From positions 273,469 to 337,468 of the forward strand of contig NMRA01000044.1 in the NCBI GenBank assembly GCA_002633005.1: a DNA stretch of 64,000 bases. Reading direction: 5' to 3'. Under the pieces are notes generated by a model, which worked only from the letters and a program-made list of their open reading frames with translations, was not told the DNA's origin and did not search any database. Positions 63,996 through 64,000 of this stretch are shown here, piece by piece (position 1 is the stretch's first letter; each line of letters starts with the position of its first letter). The position numbers and the translations under genes are program-made. Source of the DNA: Phoronis australis (lineage: Eukaryota; Phoronida; Phoronidae).

Positions 63996-64000
63996 CTGTG
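63929..64000. repeat. (TG)n microsatellite at window edge
   Basis: About 72 bp of TG dinucleotides with GAG and TGCGTC interruptions, immediately after the LINE 3' end. It may continue beyond the window. Confidence 0.97.

Overview
The window looks like nuclear DNA of an invertebrate metazoan, probably a marine deuterostome or lophotrochozoan. Genes are split into many short exons with GT-AG introns, the DNA is AT-rich, and introns and intergenic DNA are full of terminal-inverted-repeat elements, minisatellites and retroelement scraps. The proteins are close to vertebrate MCM7, DCUN1D1/2 and TXNDC9. I cannot name the species.

Layout: (1) 1-29.6 kb holds no complete gene. It contains several DNA-transposon derivatives, a 46-bp and a 20-bp minisatellite, and possibly one orphan terminal exon. 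It is most simply read as the long first intron of a leftward gene whose first coding exon (29599-29773, minus) looks like a glypican of the GPC3/GPC5 class. (2) 30-36 kb is intergenic, with a Penelope-like retroelement remnant, a perfect 26-bp-arm palindrome and a small foldback. (3) 36078-48372 (minus) is a complete 15-exon MCM7 gene encoding 724 residues. All splice phases fit and every ATPase motif is present. Intron 2 holds a THAP-encoding, TTAA-flanked transposon (Kolobok-like) broken by a 495-N assembly gap. (4) 48373-48726 is a compact divergent promoter with E2F, E-box and NRF1-like sites. (5) 48727-54901 (plus) is a complete seven-exon DCUN1D1/2-type gene of 258 residues, whose ATG is the last codon of exon 1. 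(6) 55-60 kb is intergenic or 3'UTR DNA with a degenerate repeat containing a GACTGYTCAGTGATAC-like core, a MITE with a 5-bp target duplication, and six units of a repeat that carries CTCF-like cores. (7) 60044-62485 (minus) is TXNDC9, with two coding exons and 227 residues. (8) The right edge holds a stop-containing LINE 3' end running into a (TG)n tract.

MCM7 (replicative helicase), DCUN1D (cullin neddylation) and TXNDC9 (modulator of the CCT chaperonin) are housekeeping genes. Only MCM7 and DCUN1D share regulatory DNA. No bacterial-type system (CRISPR, operon, phage) is present. The most unusual feature is that two MCM7 exon edges, one splice donor and one splice acceptor, have each been duplicated in tandem into the neighbouring intron, leaving arrays of decoy splice sites.
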